A stretch of DNA of 64,000 nucleotides, taken from an uncultured Agathobaculum sp. (GTDB lineage: Bacteria > Bacillota > Clostridia > Oscillospirales > Butyricicoccaceae). Positions 1-7,105 of the stretch are shown here, in pieces. The notes beneath the pieces were generated by a model. That model saw nothing but the letters and a program-made list of their open reading frames with translations. It did not search any database and was not told the DNA's origin. Positions within the stretch are counted from its first letter, which is position 1; every line of letters begins with the position of its first letter. The translations under genes were made by a program, and so were the position numbers. The DNA lies in assembly GCF_944384765.1 (NCBI RefSeq), contig NZ_CALWUM010000003.1:1-64000 (forward strand), written 5' to 3'.

Positions 1-40
1 TTTATGGCAGTACGGTTCGTGTAATGTTTCAAACTTGAAG

Positions 41-69
41 CTCCATCTGAAACTCTGTTTCAGGTGGAG
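41..69. repeat. 13-bp hairpin at the left edge
   Basis: Arms 41-53 and 57-69 pair over 13 positions with one G-T wobble and a 3-base loop. No T run follows, so it is not a convincing terminator. It lies just before the open frame at 51-278. Its function is unknown. Confidence 0.4.
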
Positions 70-95
70 AGGTTCACCAGCTGAATAACACCATT

Positions 96-278
96 TTGCT
101 AAATATCCTGCGCAGGGAGCAGCTGTCAGCCGATATCACGCCCGAAAAAGCGCTGGTGCAATTTCGCGCATTTGTCAACTTTCTCGGTGTTTATATACGG
201 GAGGATACGGATGCAGATGCCGAGCAGAAAACAAGTGCGCTGCTGCATACCATGCTGTATGGGTTGATCGCCAGATAA
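96..278 (+). CDS. Hypothetical protein, possibly a truncated C-terminus
   Basis: A 60-codon frame beginning at a TTG. The same frame is open from position 51, where it enters the hairpin at 41-69, and it is closed by stops at 36 and 48. There is no clear ribosome binding site before the TTG. The product is a predicted mostly helical, soluble peptide that I do not recognise. It could be the 3' remnant of a gene whose upstream part is lost or lies outside the window. A hairpin at 287-312 follows the stop and may terminate it, although no T run is present. Confidence 0.3.
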   Translation: MLNILRREQLSADITPEKALVQFRAFVNFLGVYIREDTDADAEQKTSALLHTMLYGLIAR

Positions 279-351
279 TTACAGCGGCAGATAGCAAAGC
301 ATTGCTGTCTGCAGGAGACAAAGATGATTTTGTGTTTTTTTATCCAGGCTC

Positions 352-380
352 TTTTCGGAACGCGCGTCATTTGCTATAAT
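352..380 (+). promoter_or_regulatory. Putative extended -10 promoter for dut
   Basis: TATAAT at 375-380 is preceded by TG in the extended -10 position. The -35 at 352-357 (TTTTCG) is poor, which is common when an extended -10 is present. It lies about 125 bases upstream of the dut start. Confidence 0.5.
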
Positions 381-506
381 AAGAACAGAGCGGCAACACG
401 GTATTCTGCGTGCAGGATTACCATCCGCGAGAACTGATGTTATGACAGAGCGCGGCGCCTGTCCGAACGCCCGCGCGGCGCATAGAGAAAGGAATGCAGA
501 GTAAGC

Positions 507-1016
507 ATGCAAAAGATCGCAAAGTTCCATAAGGTTTCCGAAAAGCAGTTTATTGCTGATTGGCGCAGCGTTACCAGATGCAGCGAGGAGGATGCAAAGC
601 GGGTCTATCAGAATGTCCGCCTGCCGCGCCGGGCAACGGTTGGCTCCGCCGGCTACGACTTCTTTGCCCCGGAATCGTTTTCCCTCATCCCGCATGAGAC
701 CATTCTGATCCCGACCGGTATCCGCGCCGAAATCGCAGACGGCTGGGTGCTGCAGCTGTTCCCGCGCTCGGGGCTCGGGTTCAAATACTGCCTGCAGATG
801 GACAACACGGTTGGCATTATCGACAGCGACTATTGCCAGGCGGAAAACGAAGGCCATATCTTTGTCAAAATGACCAACTGGAACCGTCAGGGCCATAATC
901 TGACGGTCGGCGTGGGCGATGCCTTTGTACAGGGTATCTTTCTGCCCTTTGGTATTACGGAAGATGACGATGCAGACGGCCAGCGCACGGGCGGCCTTGG
1001 CAGCACAAGCAAATAA
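507..1016 (+). CDS. dut: dUTP diphosphatase (dUTPase)
   Basis: Hydrolyses dUTP to dUMP and pyrophosphate, keeping uracil out of DNA and supplying dUMP for dTMP synthesis; a cytosolic trimeric enzyme in this family. The conserved trimeric-dUTPase motifs are visible in order: GSAGYD at about residues 46-51, PRSGLG at 86-91, TVGIIDSDY at 101-109 containing the catalytic Asp, and a C-terminal GGLGSTS at 162-168 that closes over the active site. At 169 residues it is slightly longer than the usual 140-150, because of about 40 N-terminal residues before motif 1. The gene stands alone with its own promoter and a strong terminator. The ribosome binding site before the ATG is weak, so the start is less certain than the identity. 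Confidence 0.93.
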   Translation: MQKIAKFHKVSEKQFIADWRSVTRCSEEDAKRVYQNVRLPRRATVGSAGYDFFAPESFSLIPHETILIPTGIRAEIADGWVLQLFPRSGLGFKYCLQMDNTVGIIDSDYCQAENEGHIFVKMTNWNRQGHNLTVGVGDAFVQGIFLPFGITEDDDADGQRTGGLGSTSK

Positions 1017-1035
1017 CATGGAGTGATCCAATCGA

Positions 1036-1083
1036 AAAAGCCTTGGGGCACCTTCTTTATATAGAGGGGGTCCCAAGGCTTTT
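1036..1083 (+). terminator. Rho-independent terminator after dut
   Basis: Perfect 12-bp arms at 1036-1047 and 1072-1083 (AAAAGCCTTGGG and its complement) end in TTTT. It follows the dut stop by 20 bases. Confidence 0.85.
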
Positions 1084-1108
1084 GTATGTAAATGAATATT
1101 GGTATATC

Positions 1109-1142
1109 AAAGCGGCACGGTTTCAGGCTATGCCGCTTTTGT
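1109..1142. terminator. Second hairpin, possibly bidirectional terminator
   Basis: Arms AAAGCGGCA (1109-1117) and TGCCGCTTT (1131-1139) are followed by a short T run. It lies between dut and the convergent minus-strand operon ending at 1226, so it may stop transcription from either side. Confidence 0.6.
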
Positions 1143-1225
1143 TCTTTCAAATGTGTTTGAAATACTTTTGCGGACAGTGTGTATACCAGAATTCTCCCGG
1201 CAAGACCGGTAGCGGGCATTTCCGG

Positions 1226-1825
1226 TTATTTATCTGGAGGTGACAGATACTGAAGCGACATGACAATATCCGTATGAGGAAGATAGGCGATTTTCGCCCG
1301 CAGATCAAAATCCTCAAACCACAGTTCTCTGCCTGCTTTATATATTTCCTCGTTCAGGGAAAAACGGTGCGTGCTTCCGCCCGATCCAACACCGCTCAGG
1401 TAATATCTTGCAGGACCGTCCCCCGTATGATCGTCATCAAATTCCAGACTGGCCAGGTATGTGATTTCTGGATGATCCAGATAAGGAATATCCAAAACCA
1501 CCGGACGAATCAAAAAGAAGGCCAGCAGCAGGCACAGGATGATGCCGAAAACATGCCCGAGGACTGCTTTCACACTTTTCCTGCGTTTCAAAATTCCCTT
1601 CATACAGAAACCGGCGATAACAGCGGCCAGACCACCTAATCCAATCCGAAATGCTGCGTTTCTGATAAAGCCAGCCCTACCCATGGCAATCACTTTATTC
1701 TCCAGGATACCGAGAACGATAGCGGCACCGAAAATAAAAATAAAGATGAGGATAGCAGGAAAGATTATCCAAAAATTAAACCAGAATTCGCACCGTTTAT
1801 CCGATCTGTTCGTTCTTTTTCTCAT
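1226..1825 (-). CDS. Hypothetical membrane protein
   Basis: A 199-residue protein of unknown function. It has a basic N-terminus, then hydrophobic stretches at about residues 17-40, 55-75 and 88-110, followed by a soluble domain of about 85 residues rich in acidic and aromatic residues. The start at 1825 is chosen because AGGAA lies 8 bases before the ATG; a longer frame reaches 1855 without such a signal. It is the last gene of the minus-strand PadR operon, 40 bases after the DUF2812 gene. A role as an accessory to that membrane protein, under PadR control, is inference from position only. Confidence 0.65.
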   Translation of the reverse strand: MRKRTNRSDKRCEFWFNFWIIFPAILIFIFIFGAAIVLGILENKVIAMGRAGFIRNAAFRIGLGGLAAVIAGFCMKGILKRRKSVKAVLGHVFGIILCLLLAFFLIRPVVLDIPYLDHPEITYLASLEFDDDHTGDGPARYYLSGVGSGGSTHRFSLNEEIYKAGRELWFEDFDLRAKIAYLPHTDIVMSLQYLSPPDK

Positions 1826-1865
1826 CGTCAATTCCTCATGACAGCTGAGACGCAAAACCGGGATA

Positions 1866-2414
1866 TTATTTTCTAAGCCGTGCTTTCAGTTTCCAATATC
1901 TGTAGCCGAAGGACACAGTTACCCAGACATAAATTACGAGAATAATGAGAAATAAAACCAGCAGTATGGGAGCGTCTGCATCCGGGCTTCGGAGCTGTCC
2001 GATTAGATTGGGCAGGATCAGCAGTACCAAAATAATAAAAATGGGCAGATACCGGCCTGCAAACACCCGGCGCATCATATCCAATCTGGATTGATCGTCG
2101 CAGAAGATTTGCTCTTTACCCTGCATATGGGAAACCGGTTTGCGAAAATAGCTGTATCCGCCGAAATCCTGAATATATTCCCAGCCGCAGTCCCTGAACA
2201 TCTGCACATACGCCTCTTTGTACCTCAGCCCATCTTCGTTATAATCCAGCTGATAAACCACGTCTTCGGGTTTGCATTTCACAAAATGATAAAAACCGGG
2301 AATACTTACCTTTACAAATTTCCACCCTTCCCGGTGGCGTTTTTGAAGATACTTCTCTTCTTTCTCCCAATCCGCTATGGTAAAGATACGCGACTCAATT
2401 TTCTTCTCTTTCAT
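1866..2414 (-). CDS. DUF2812 domain-containing membrane protein
   Basis: A 182-residue protein whose N-terminal half matches the DUF2812 pattern: an FxxxDWEKEEKYLQKRHREG-like start, then a WKFVKV strand, a YQLDYN strand and a GWEYIQDFGGYSYFRKP segment. The C-terminal half carries two hydrophobic helices at about residues 122-142 and 150-170. DUF2812 proteins are commonly encoded next to PadR regulators in Firmicutes and are themselves uncharacterised. Its ATG overlaps the 3' end of padR by 20 bases, which suggests translational coupling. The general family call is firm; the molecular role is unknown. Confidence 0.85.
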   Translation of the reverse strand: MKEKKIESRIFTIADWEKEEKYLQKRHREGWKFVKVSIPGFYHFVKCKPEDVVYQLDYNEDGLRYKEAYVQMFRDCGWEYIQDFGGYSYFRKPVSHMQGKEQIFCDDQSRLDMMRRVFAGRYLPIFIILVLLILPNLIGQLRSPDADAPILLVLFLIILVIYVWVTVSFGYRYWKLKARLRK

Positions 2415-2730
2415 TTTGGCGCACCTCCATCATGTTTCGGTACAGTCTTTCAATTCGCTTCATCTCCAAAGCCAGAATTTCTTTTCCCAGGTCTGTTATG
2501 CAGTAAATTTTCCGTTTTTCTTCTTCCCGAACAAAATGGATCAGGCCGTCCTTCTCCATTTTGCAAAGAGTGCCGTACATTGTTCCCGGGCTAATTCGGA
2601 TTTCTCCCTCTGTCAGCGTCTCCACCTTGCGGATAATGTGATAGCCATGGGATTCTTTCCGAAAGCACAGCAGAATATAAAAACCGGTTTCGGTCATCGG
2701 CACATATACTTTGCGGATATGGGCGTCCAT
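2395..2730 (-). CDS. PadR family transcriptional regulator
   Basis: A 111-residue winged-helix repressor of the short PadR class (subfamily-2-like). The N-terminal part has the ILLCFRKESHGYHI helix pair and the SPGTMYGTLCKMEKDGLI recognition helix and turn, followed by the wing (RKIYCITDLGKEIL) and a C-terminal dimerisation helix. The start at 2730 is preceded by AAAGGTGG at a good spacing; a GTG three codons upstream is also in frame. As first gene of a three-gene operon with DUF2812 and a membrane protein, it most likely represses its own operon through the palindrome that overlaps the promoter. The inducer is unknown. Confidence 0.92.
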   Translation of the reverse strand: MDAHIRKVYVPMTETGFYILLCFRKESHGYHIIRKVETLTEGEIRISPGTMYGTLCKMEKDGLIHFVREEEKRKIYCITDLGKEILALEMKRIERLYRNMMEVRQNEREEN

Positions 2731-2753
2731 TTCATCCACCTTTCCTGAAAATT

Positions 2754-2817
2754 ACAGTGCATATATCGCAGTGCTATATACTAACCTTACTATAACACTG
2801 CGGTCTATATTTGCCAA
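2754..2817 (-). promoter_or_regulatory. Promoter and palindromic operator of the PadR operon
   Basis: On the minus strand a -35 TTGGCA (2817-2812) and a -10 TATAGT (2794-2789) are separated by 17 bases. Arms CGCAGTGCTATA (2767-2778) and TATAACACTGCG (2791-2802) form an 11-of-12 inverted repeat with a 12-base centre, and one arm covers the -10 and spacer. A third half-site-like copy lies at 2754-2765. This layout fits autorepression by the adjacent PadR protein. Confidence 0.6.
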
Positions 2818-3080
2818 ATCAAATCCTTGTAAAGCATAGTTGCAGGCAAATGTCTGTGTAAGCTGCGTATATGGTGATATATTCGCCGCATTTTGCGGTC
2901 AAAAGTTTTTTGTATGACAGTGCATAGGAATGATCTCCGTTCCAATTCTTTGGGCCAATACAAGTGCCGAGAGAATATATCCCCTCTTATATCAGGCCTC
3001 CGAGCGAGTAAGCGAGTATAATTTTGTTGTCACCATTGGGAGCACGGCCGCTTATACTGATGGTAGGAGCGTGATGCGCT
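2818..3080. other. Intergenic leader with no gene seen
   Basis: About 260 bases upstream of the spore-coat cluster. I see an isolated TATAAT at 3017-3022 without a good -35 and an AGGAG ribosome binding site at 3065-3069. Short frames here lack start signals. A sporulation-type promoter is expected for the genes that follow, but I cannot place one confidently. Confidence 0.4.
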
Positions 3081-3227
3081 ATGTTCTGCCGCAGTCAGGC
3101 GATCGGATTGGCTGCCCTCTGCCTCGGGTTGGGGCTGCTGGCGGGCAGCATTTTACCATCCTGCCTGCCGATTTGGCTGATTTCACTGGCGCTGATCGCG
3201 GCAGGCCTGGTTTTATTTCAGCGTTGA
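3081..3227 (+). CDS. Small hydrophobic membrane protein
   Basis: A 48-residue frame starting at ATG 3081, 11 bases after AGGAG (3065-3069). After a short basic N-terminus it is almost wholly hydrophobic, with two predicted membrane helices at about residues 8-24 and 30-46 joined by a PSCLP turn. The stop is 14 bases before the SpoVM-like start, so the two are probably cotranscribed. I have an impression that similar two-helix peptides occur near sporulation genes in Clostridia, but no function is known and the assignment rests on the ribosome binding site and hydrophobic pattern. Confidence 0.6.
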   Translation: MFCRSQAIGLAALCLGLGLLAGSILPSCLPIWLISLALIAAGLVLFQR

Positions 3228-3241
3228 CGGGAGGGGAGCAC

Positions 3242-3316
3242 ATGATGAAGGTCGTTATCTGGAAAAGTCCAAAGTACCTGCGCGGTATCTTATGCAGGCT
3301 GTTTCACATTGCCTGA
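3242..3316 (+). CDS. spoVM: SpoVM-like spore coat anchoring peptide
   Basis: A 24-residue peptide with a strong GGGAGGGG ribosome binding site just before tandem ATG codons. Its core VVIWKSPKYLRGILCRLF matches the SpoVM pattern (in B. subtilis YTIKLPKFLGGIVRAML): a Lys-x-Pro-Lys turn, Leu-x-Gly and a short amphipathic helix with Arg. In the family this peptide lies flat on the convex forespore membrane and recruits SpoIVA to start coat assembly. The nearby SpoIVA gene (4902-6377) and SPOCS-LysM gene support the call. It is too short for many gene finders. Production in the mother cell under sigma-E is the known pattern, not seen directly here. Confidence 0.8.
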   Translation: MMKVVIWKSPKYLRGILCRLFHIA

Positions 3317-3319
3317 GAG

Positions 3320-3347
3320 AAGCAGAGGCTTTCGCCTCTGCTTTTTT
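3320..3347 (+). terminator. Terminator after spoVM
   Basis: Arms AAGCAGAGGC (3320-3329) and GCCTCTGCTT (3334-3343) with a 4-base loop, followed by six T. It separates the two short peptides from the SPOCS-LysM gene. Confidence 0.85.
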
Positions 3348-3414
3348 CATATTTGCTGCCGGACAGACATATCGTGATACAGGAGCAGCAGTGAAACGAA
3401 GGAGGCAGCATCAA

Positions 3415-4887
3415 ATGGAACTGAATCAAACAAGCATCTGCTACTATGACAAACGGCTGGGCCGCATCGCCGCCTGCACTGAAACCGCGGATACGATTGT
3501 ACCGGATACATTTCCGGACGTCGGACGGGTGGTCGGCGCATTCGGTACGGCAGCCGTGAAAGACCAGACGCCGCAGAGCGGGCGGCTGCTCATCTCCGGC
3601 ACAGTGCAGGCAGTGATTTTGTACGAGCCGGAAGGCGGCGGTTTGCGTCGGCTGAGCGTACCGGTCAGCTTTGCCCATATTGAAGAATGCGATGGGGTGG
3701 ATGCTGAGACGGTCTGTTCGGTCGCCTGCCGGACCGCTTTGGTGGAGGCGGCTGCGGTCAACAGCCGTAAGCTGAGCGTAAAAGTACAGCTCTGCTTTTC
3801 CGTCGAATGCTATGGCAGGACGGAATGCGTCATCACGGAAGGTGTTGCGCTGCCGGGAATACAACTGCGCAGCACACAGCAGGATGTGCCGCTGATCGGG
3901 CAGGCCCGCATTTATCCGGTTACGGTATTGGATGACGTCAGCCTGCAGGATGCAGCCGGCCTGACTTTGTTGCACACCTCCTGCCAGATGCGGGTTACAG
4001 AATGCAGGGCAATCCGCGGAAAAGCCGTGCTTAAGGGGGAGGCCGCCTTGCAGTGCCTGGCGCTACAGGAGGATGATGCGGTGCGCGTCCTGACGAGCAG
4101 CACACCGTTTACGCAGATTCTTGAACTGCCGGACGCCGAGGAAGGGGATACTGCGGATGCGCTGGTTACCGTTCATGAAGCAGACTGCCGGCTGGAGGAG
4201 GACGGCCTGCTGTCCTATACCGTTTCCGCGTCCGCCCTTATCACGCTGCGGCGTACACACCAGCTGCAGCAGATCGACGATCTGTATCTGCCGGGCAGAG
4301 CATTGCAGCTGCAGGAAGAACAGGTCACGCTGCACACCATGCCGCCGCTGACGCCATTTGCAGCCGAAGCATCCGAAACCGTGCAGACAGCGCAGCATGT
4401 TTCGCATGTCGTTGCCGCCAGTGCATGCTGCTGTGGAGCTAAGCGCGATGCGGACGGCGCTTTGCAGATCACAGCGGCGGTGCAGGTCCTGTACTTATCA
4501 GATGACCAGCAGCTTTACGTCATGCAGCGTCTGCTGCCGCTGACCATGCCCTGTGCGGCACCGAGTGATCTGACACAGATCGAACTGTCTGCGCGCGCCT
4601 CGTCAGCAGGGGAAAGCGGCATGCTGCTGACGGTGTCAGCCGGTGGTATGGCAGCGCCCGAAGAACAACTTGGATTTCGCCATATCACGGAAGCTGAAGC
4701 AGGAGATACCGCACAGACGGCGGACGGCGTGACGCTCCGGCTGCGGTATATCGATCAGGAGCAGCTGCTGTGGGATATCGCAAAGTCCTGCGGCGCTACG
4801 GTGGAGGCGATCCGCCGTGCCAACGATCTTGCCGCAGATATCGCTGCGGTGAGCCATACGATGCTGCTGATCCCAATTCAGGCTTGA
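3415..4887 (+). CDS. SPOCS (DUF3794) and LysM domain spore coat protein, SpoVID-like
   Basis: A 490-residue protein. The body holds repeated beta-rich segments of the SPOCS/DUF3794 type, seen in motifs such as LLISGTVQAVILYEP and VKVQLCFSVECYGR, and the last 40 residues form a LysM module (LLWDIAKSCGATVEAIRRAN then LIPIQA). That order, SPOCS then C-terminal LysM, is the order found in SpoVID, which links SpoIVA to the outer coat and the inner layer to peptidoglycan. The start at 3415 follows GAAGGAGG; the longer frame upstream runs through the spoVM terminator and is rejected. It lies 14 bases before spoIVA. The SpoVID-equivalent role is inference from architecture and neighbours. Confidence 0.85.
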   Translation: MELNQTSICYYDKRLGRIAACTETADTIVPDTFPDVGRVVGAFGTAAVKDQTPQSGRLLISGTVQAVILYEPEGGGLRRLSVPVSFAHIEECDGVDAETVCSVACRTALVEAAAVNSRKLSVKVQLCFSVECYGRTECVITEGVALPGIQLRSTQQDVPLIGQARIYPVTVLDDVSLQDAAGLTLLHTSCQMRVTECRAIRGKAVLKGEAALQCLALQEDDAVRVLTSSTPFTQILELPDAEEGDTADALVTVHEADCRLEEDGLLSYTVSASALITLRRTHQLQQIDDLYLPGRALQLQEEQVTLHTMPPLTPFAAEASETVQTAQHVSHVVAASACCCGAKRDADGALQITAAVQVLYLSDDQQLYVMQRLLPLTMPCAAPSDLTQIELSARASSAGESGMLLTVSAGGMAAPEEQLGFRHITEAEAGDTAQTADGVTLRLRYIDQEQLLWDIAKSCGATVEAIRRANDLAADIAAVSHTMLLIPIQA

Positions 4888-4901
4888 AAGGCGGGGAGAG
4901 A

Positions 4902-6377
4902 ATGGAAAACCAGATCTATCATCAAATCAGCGCACGAACGGGCGGCGATATTTATATCGGAGTGGTCGGCCCAGTGCGCACGGGCAAGTCCACCCTGATC
5001 AAACGGTTTATGGAAACCATGGTGCTGCCCGGCATGGAGAATATGTATAAGCGGGAGCGGGCCCGCGACGAGTTGCCCCAGTCGGGCACGGGACGGACGA
5101 TCATGACCGCAGAGCCCAAGTTCGTGCCCGAAGAGGCGGCAGAGATCACCCTGCCCGATGGTGGCACCTGCCGGGTGCGGCTGGTGGACTGTGTGGGTTA
5201 TCTGGTGGACGGCGCGCTCGGCAGCATGGAGGACGACGCGCCGCGCATGGTGTCCACCCCGTGGCAGGAAGAGCCGATGACGCTGGCTGAGGCTGCCGAG
5301 ACTGGCACACACAAGGTGATTGGCGAACATTCGACAATCGGTCTGGTCGTTACGACCGACGGCACCTTTACCGATATTCCCAGAGAAAACTATGTGCCGG
5401 CAGAAAAACGCGTGATTGAGGAACTGAGCGCCCTGGGAAAGCCGTTTGTCGTACTGGTCAATTCAGCTGACCCGAATGGGGAAGCGGCGCAGGCCGTGTG
5501 CGAAGAACTGCGCACGCAGTATGGTGTTGAGCCTGTCGCGGTCAACTGCCTGACACTGGACGAGGATGGGATCGCAGATATTTTGCAGCGTGTGCTGTAT
5601 GAATTTCCTGTTTGCGAGATCGGCTTTGTCCTGCCGCGCTACATTGGCTCACTGCCTGCACAGCACCCGGTGCAGGTGAGCATTTATCAATGCATCCGCA
5701 GCGCAGCGGCGGCAGGACAGAAAATGCGCGACCTGCGCGCCATGTGCAGCAAACTTGCAGAAAATGAGTACATCAGCCGCGCTGCGGTCGAGCATCTGGC
5801 ACTTGGGAGCGGCGAGGCACGGCTGCGTATCGAAATTCCGGAGTCTGTGTTTTATGGCATTGTCGGAGAGCAGACCGGCATTCAGATCAGGGACGCCGCC
5901 GACCTGATCGCCATGCTGGACGATTTTGCCGGTATCAAGCGGCAGTATGAGCGCCTGCGCGGCGCACTCGATCAGGTCTATCAAACCGGATACGGCATCG
6001 TCATGCCATCTGTCGAAGAACTAACCCTCGAGGAACCGGAAATCGTGCGGCAGGGCGGGCGGTACGGCATCCGTCTGCGCGCCTCCGCGCCATCCATCCA
6101 CCTGATGCGCGCCAACATCAAGGCGGAGGTCAGCCCGATCGTGGGCACGGAGAAGCAGTCCGAGGAGCTGATCCACTACCTGCTTAGCGAGTTTGAGGAG
6201 CAGCCGGAAAAGATCTGGGATACGAATATTTTCGGCAAATCACTCAATGAGCTTGTGCGTGAGGAGCTGTCACACAAACTCAGCCGTATGCCGGATGATG
6301 CAAGAGGGAAAATCAGGGAGACACTGGAAAAAATCATCAATGAAAGCGCCGGCGGATTGATCTGTATCATATTATAA
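4902..6377 (+). CDS. spoIVA: Stage IV sporulation protein A, coat ATPase
   Basis: A 491-residue protein, the normal family length (492 in B. subtilis). SpoIVA is a mother-cell cytoskeletal ATPase that polymerises on the forespore membrane as the base of the coat. The N-terminal translation-factor-like P-loop is GPVRTGKST at about residues 23-31, with the switch-like VRLVDCVGYLVDGA segment near 93-106; the C-terminal domain that contacts SpoVM ends in GLICIIL. The start at 4902 follows GGGGAGAG; upstream codons in frame belong to the preceding gene. The SpoVM-like peptide and SPOCS-LysM gene just upstream are its expected partners. Confidence 0.97.
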   Translation: MENQIYHQISARTGGDIYIGVVGPVRTGKSTLIKRFMETMVLPGMENMYKRERARDELPQSGTGRTIMTAEPKFVPEEAAEITLPDGGTCRVRLVDCVGYLVDGALGSMEDDAPRMVSTPWQEEPMTLAEAAETGTHKVIGEHSTIGLVVTTDGTFTDIPRENYVPAEKRVIEELSALGKPFVVLVNSADPNGEAAQAVCEELRTQYGVEPVAVNCLTLDEDGIADILQRVLYEFPVCEIGFVLPRYIGSLPAQHPVQVSIYQCIRSAAAAGQKMRDLRAMCSKLAENEYISRAAVEHLALGSGEARLRIEIPESVFYGIVGEQTGIQIRDAADLIAMLDDFAGIKRQYERLRGALDQVYQTGYGIVMPSVEELTLEEPEIVRQGGRYGIRLRASAPSIHLMRANIKAEVSPIVGTEKQSEELIHYLLSEFEEQPEKIWDTNIFGKSLNELVREELSHKLSRMPDDARGKIRETLEKIINESAGGLICIIL

Positions 6378-6387
6378 ATAATGCTTT

Positions 6388-6430
6388 TGCAAAAAGGACA
6401 TCTGTTTGAAAAAAAGATGTCCTTTTTGCA
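6388..6430 (+). terminator. Terminator after spoIVA
   Basis: Perfect 16-bp arms at 6388-6403 and 6415-6430, with CCTTTTTGCA at the end of the second arm. The A-rich first arm makes it usable on either strand. Confidence 0.85.
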
Positions 6431-6462
6431 TGATATTCCATGTATATGGGAGGTAAGCAGGC

Positions 6463-6491
6463 TTGCAAAACACAATATGCTGTGCTAAAAT
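6463..6491 (+). promoter_or_regulatory. Sigma-A-type promoter
   Basis: TTGCAA (6463-6468), a 17-base spacer ending in TGC, and TAAAAT (6486-6491), about 37 bases before the kinase-like gene start. Confidence 0.65.
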
Positions 6492-6527
6492 ACATTAGAA
6501 TAAGCATTTTTTGCAGGAGGGGTTCGG

Positions 6528-7037
6528 GTGGACAAGCATGTGTTTGTCATCAACGGCAGCGGCGGCGTAGGAAAAGATACCCTGTGCGAGGCTGCAGGCC
6601 GGTTTTGGCGGGTGCAGAATATATCCTCGATCACGCCGGTTTGCGAGGTGGCGCGCGCTGCGGGCTGGGACGGTGTGAAGACGCCTGCGTCCCGGCGCTT
6701 TCTGTCACAACTCAAGGAGTTATGTACGGAATTCAACGATCTGCCGCTGCACTATTGCATGGAGCAGTATGAGGCGTTTTTGCACAACGATAACCAGATC
6801 CTGTTCGTTCATATCCGGGAGCCGGAGCAGATCGAGCGGTTCCGGCAGGCGGCTGGTGCATGCTGTAAGGCAATCCTTGTGCGCCGTCCTGCGTTGGAAC
6901 AGGCAAGAGGACCGCTTGGCAACCGTTCGGATGATAATGTGGCAGACTATTCCTATGACGGCGTTTTCATCAATGATGGGCCGCTGGAGGAACTGCCGGG
7001 CAAAGTGCAGCAGTTTTTGCAAAACATGATGGAATGA
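6528..7037 (+). CDS. P-loop nucleotide kinase-like protein
   Basis: A 169-residue protein with a Walker A loop NGSGGVGKDT at about residues 9-18, near the N-terminus as in nucleoside monophosphate kinases. HIREPEQIERF at about 97-107 resembles the dNMP kinase/AAA_33-type segment. The end reads VFINDGPLEELPGKV, similar to the NDG motif of deoxynucleoside monophosphate kinases and dephospho-CoA kinase relatives. The start is GTG at 6528, supported by AGGAGG at 6515-6520. The true substrate cannot be read from the sequence. It stands between the spoIVA terminator and the efflux operon, with its own promoter. Confidence 0.7.
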   Translation: MDKHVFVINGSGGVGKDTLCEAAGRFWRVQNISSITPVCEVARAAGWDGVKTPASRRFLSQLKELCTEFNDLPLHYCMEQYEAFLHNDNQILFVHIREPEQIERFRQAAGACCKAILVRRPALEQARGPLGNRSDDNVADYSYDGVFINDGPLEELPGKVQQFLQNMME

Positions 7038-7105
7038 TCGCCGGATGTTTTCCTTCGGCGCAGATAAACTGATTTGGGGACAGAGAAAAGAAAGGATTCG
7101 CACCC

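Noticed and set aside
1226..2730. Toxin-antitoxin system of small overlapping genes
   Set aside because: The regulator is PadR and its partner is a DUF2812 membrane protein; nothing resembles a toxin fold.
6440..6772. Plus-strand 110-codon frame before the kinase gene
   Set aside because: It overlaps the kinase gene in another frame and contains the kinase promoter; no ribosome binding site.
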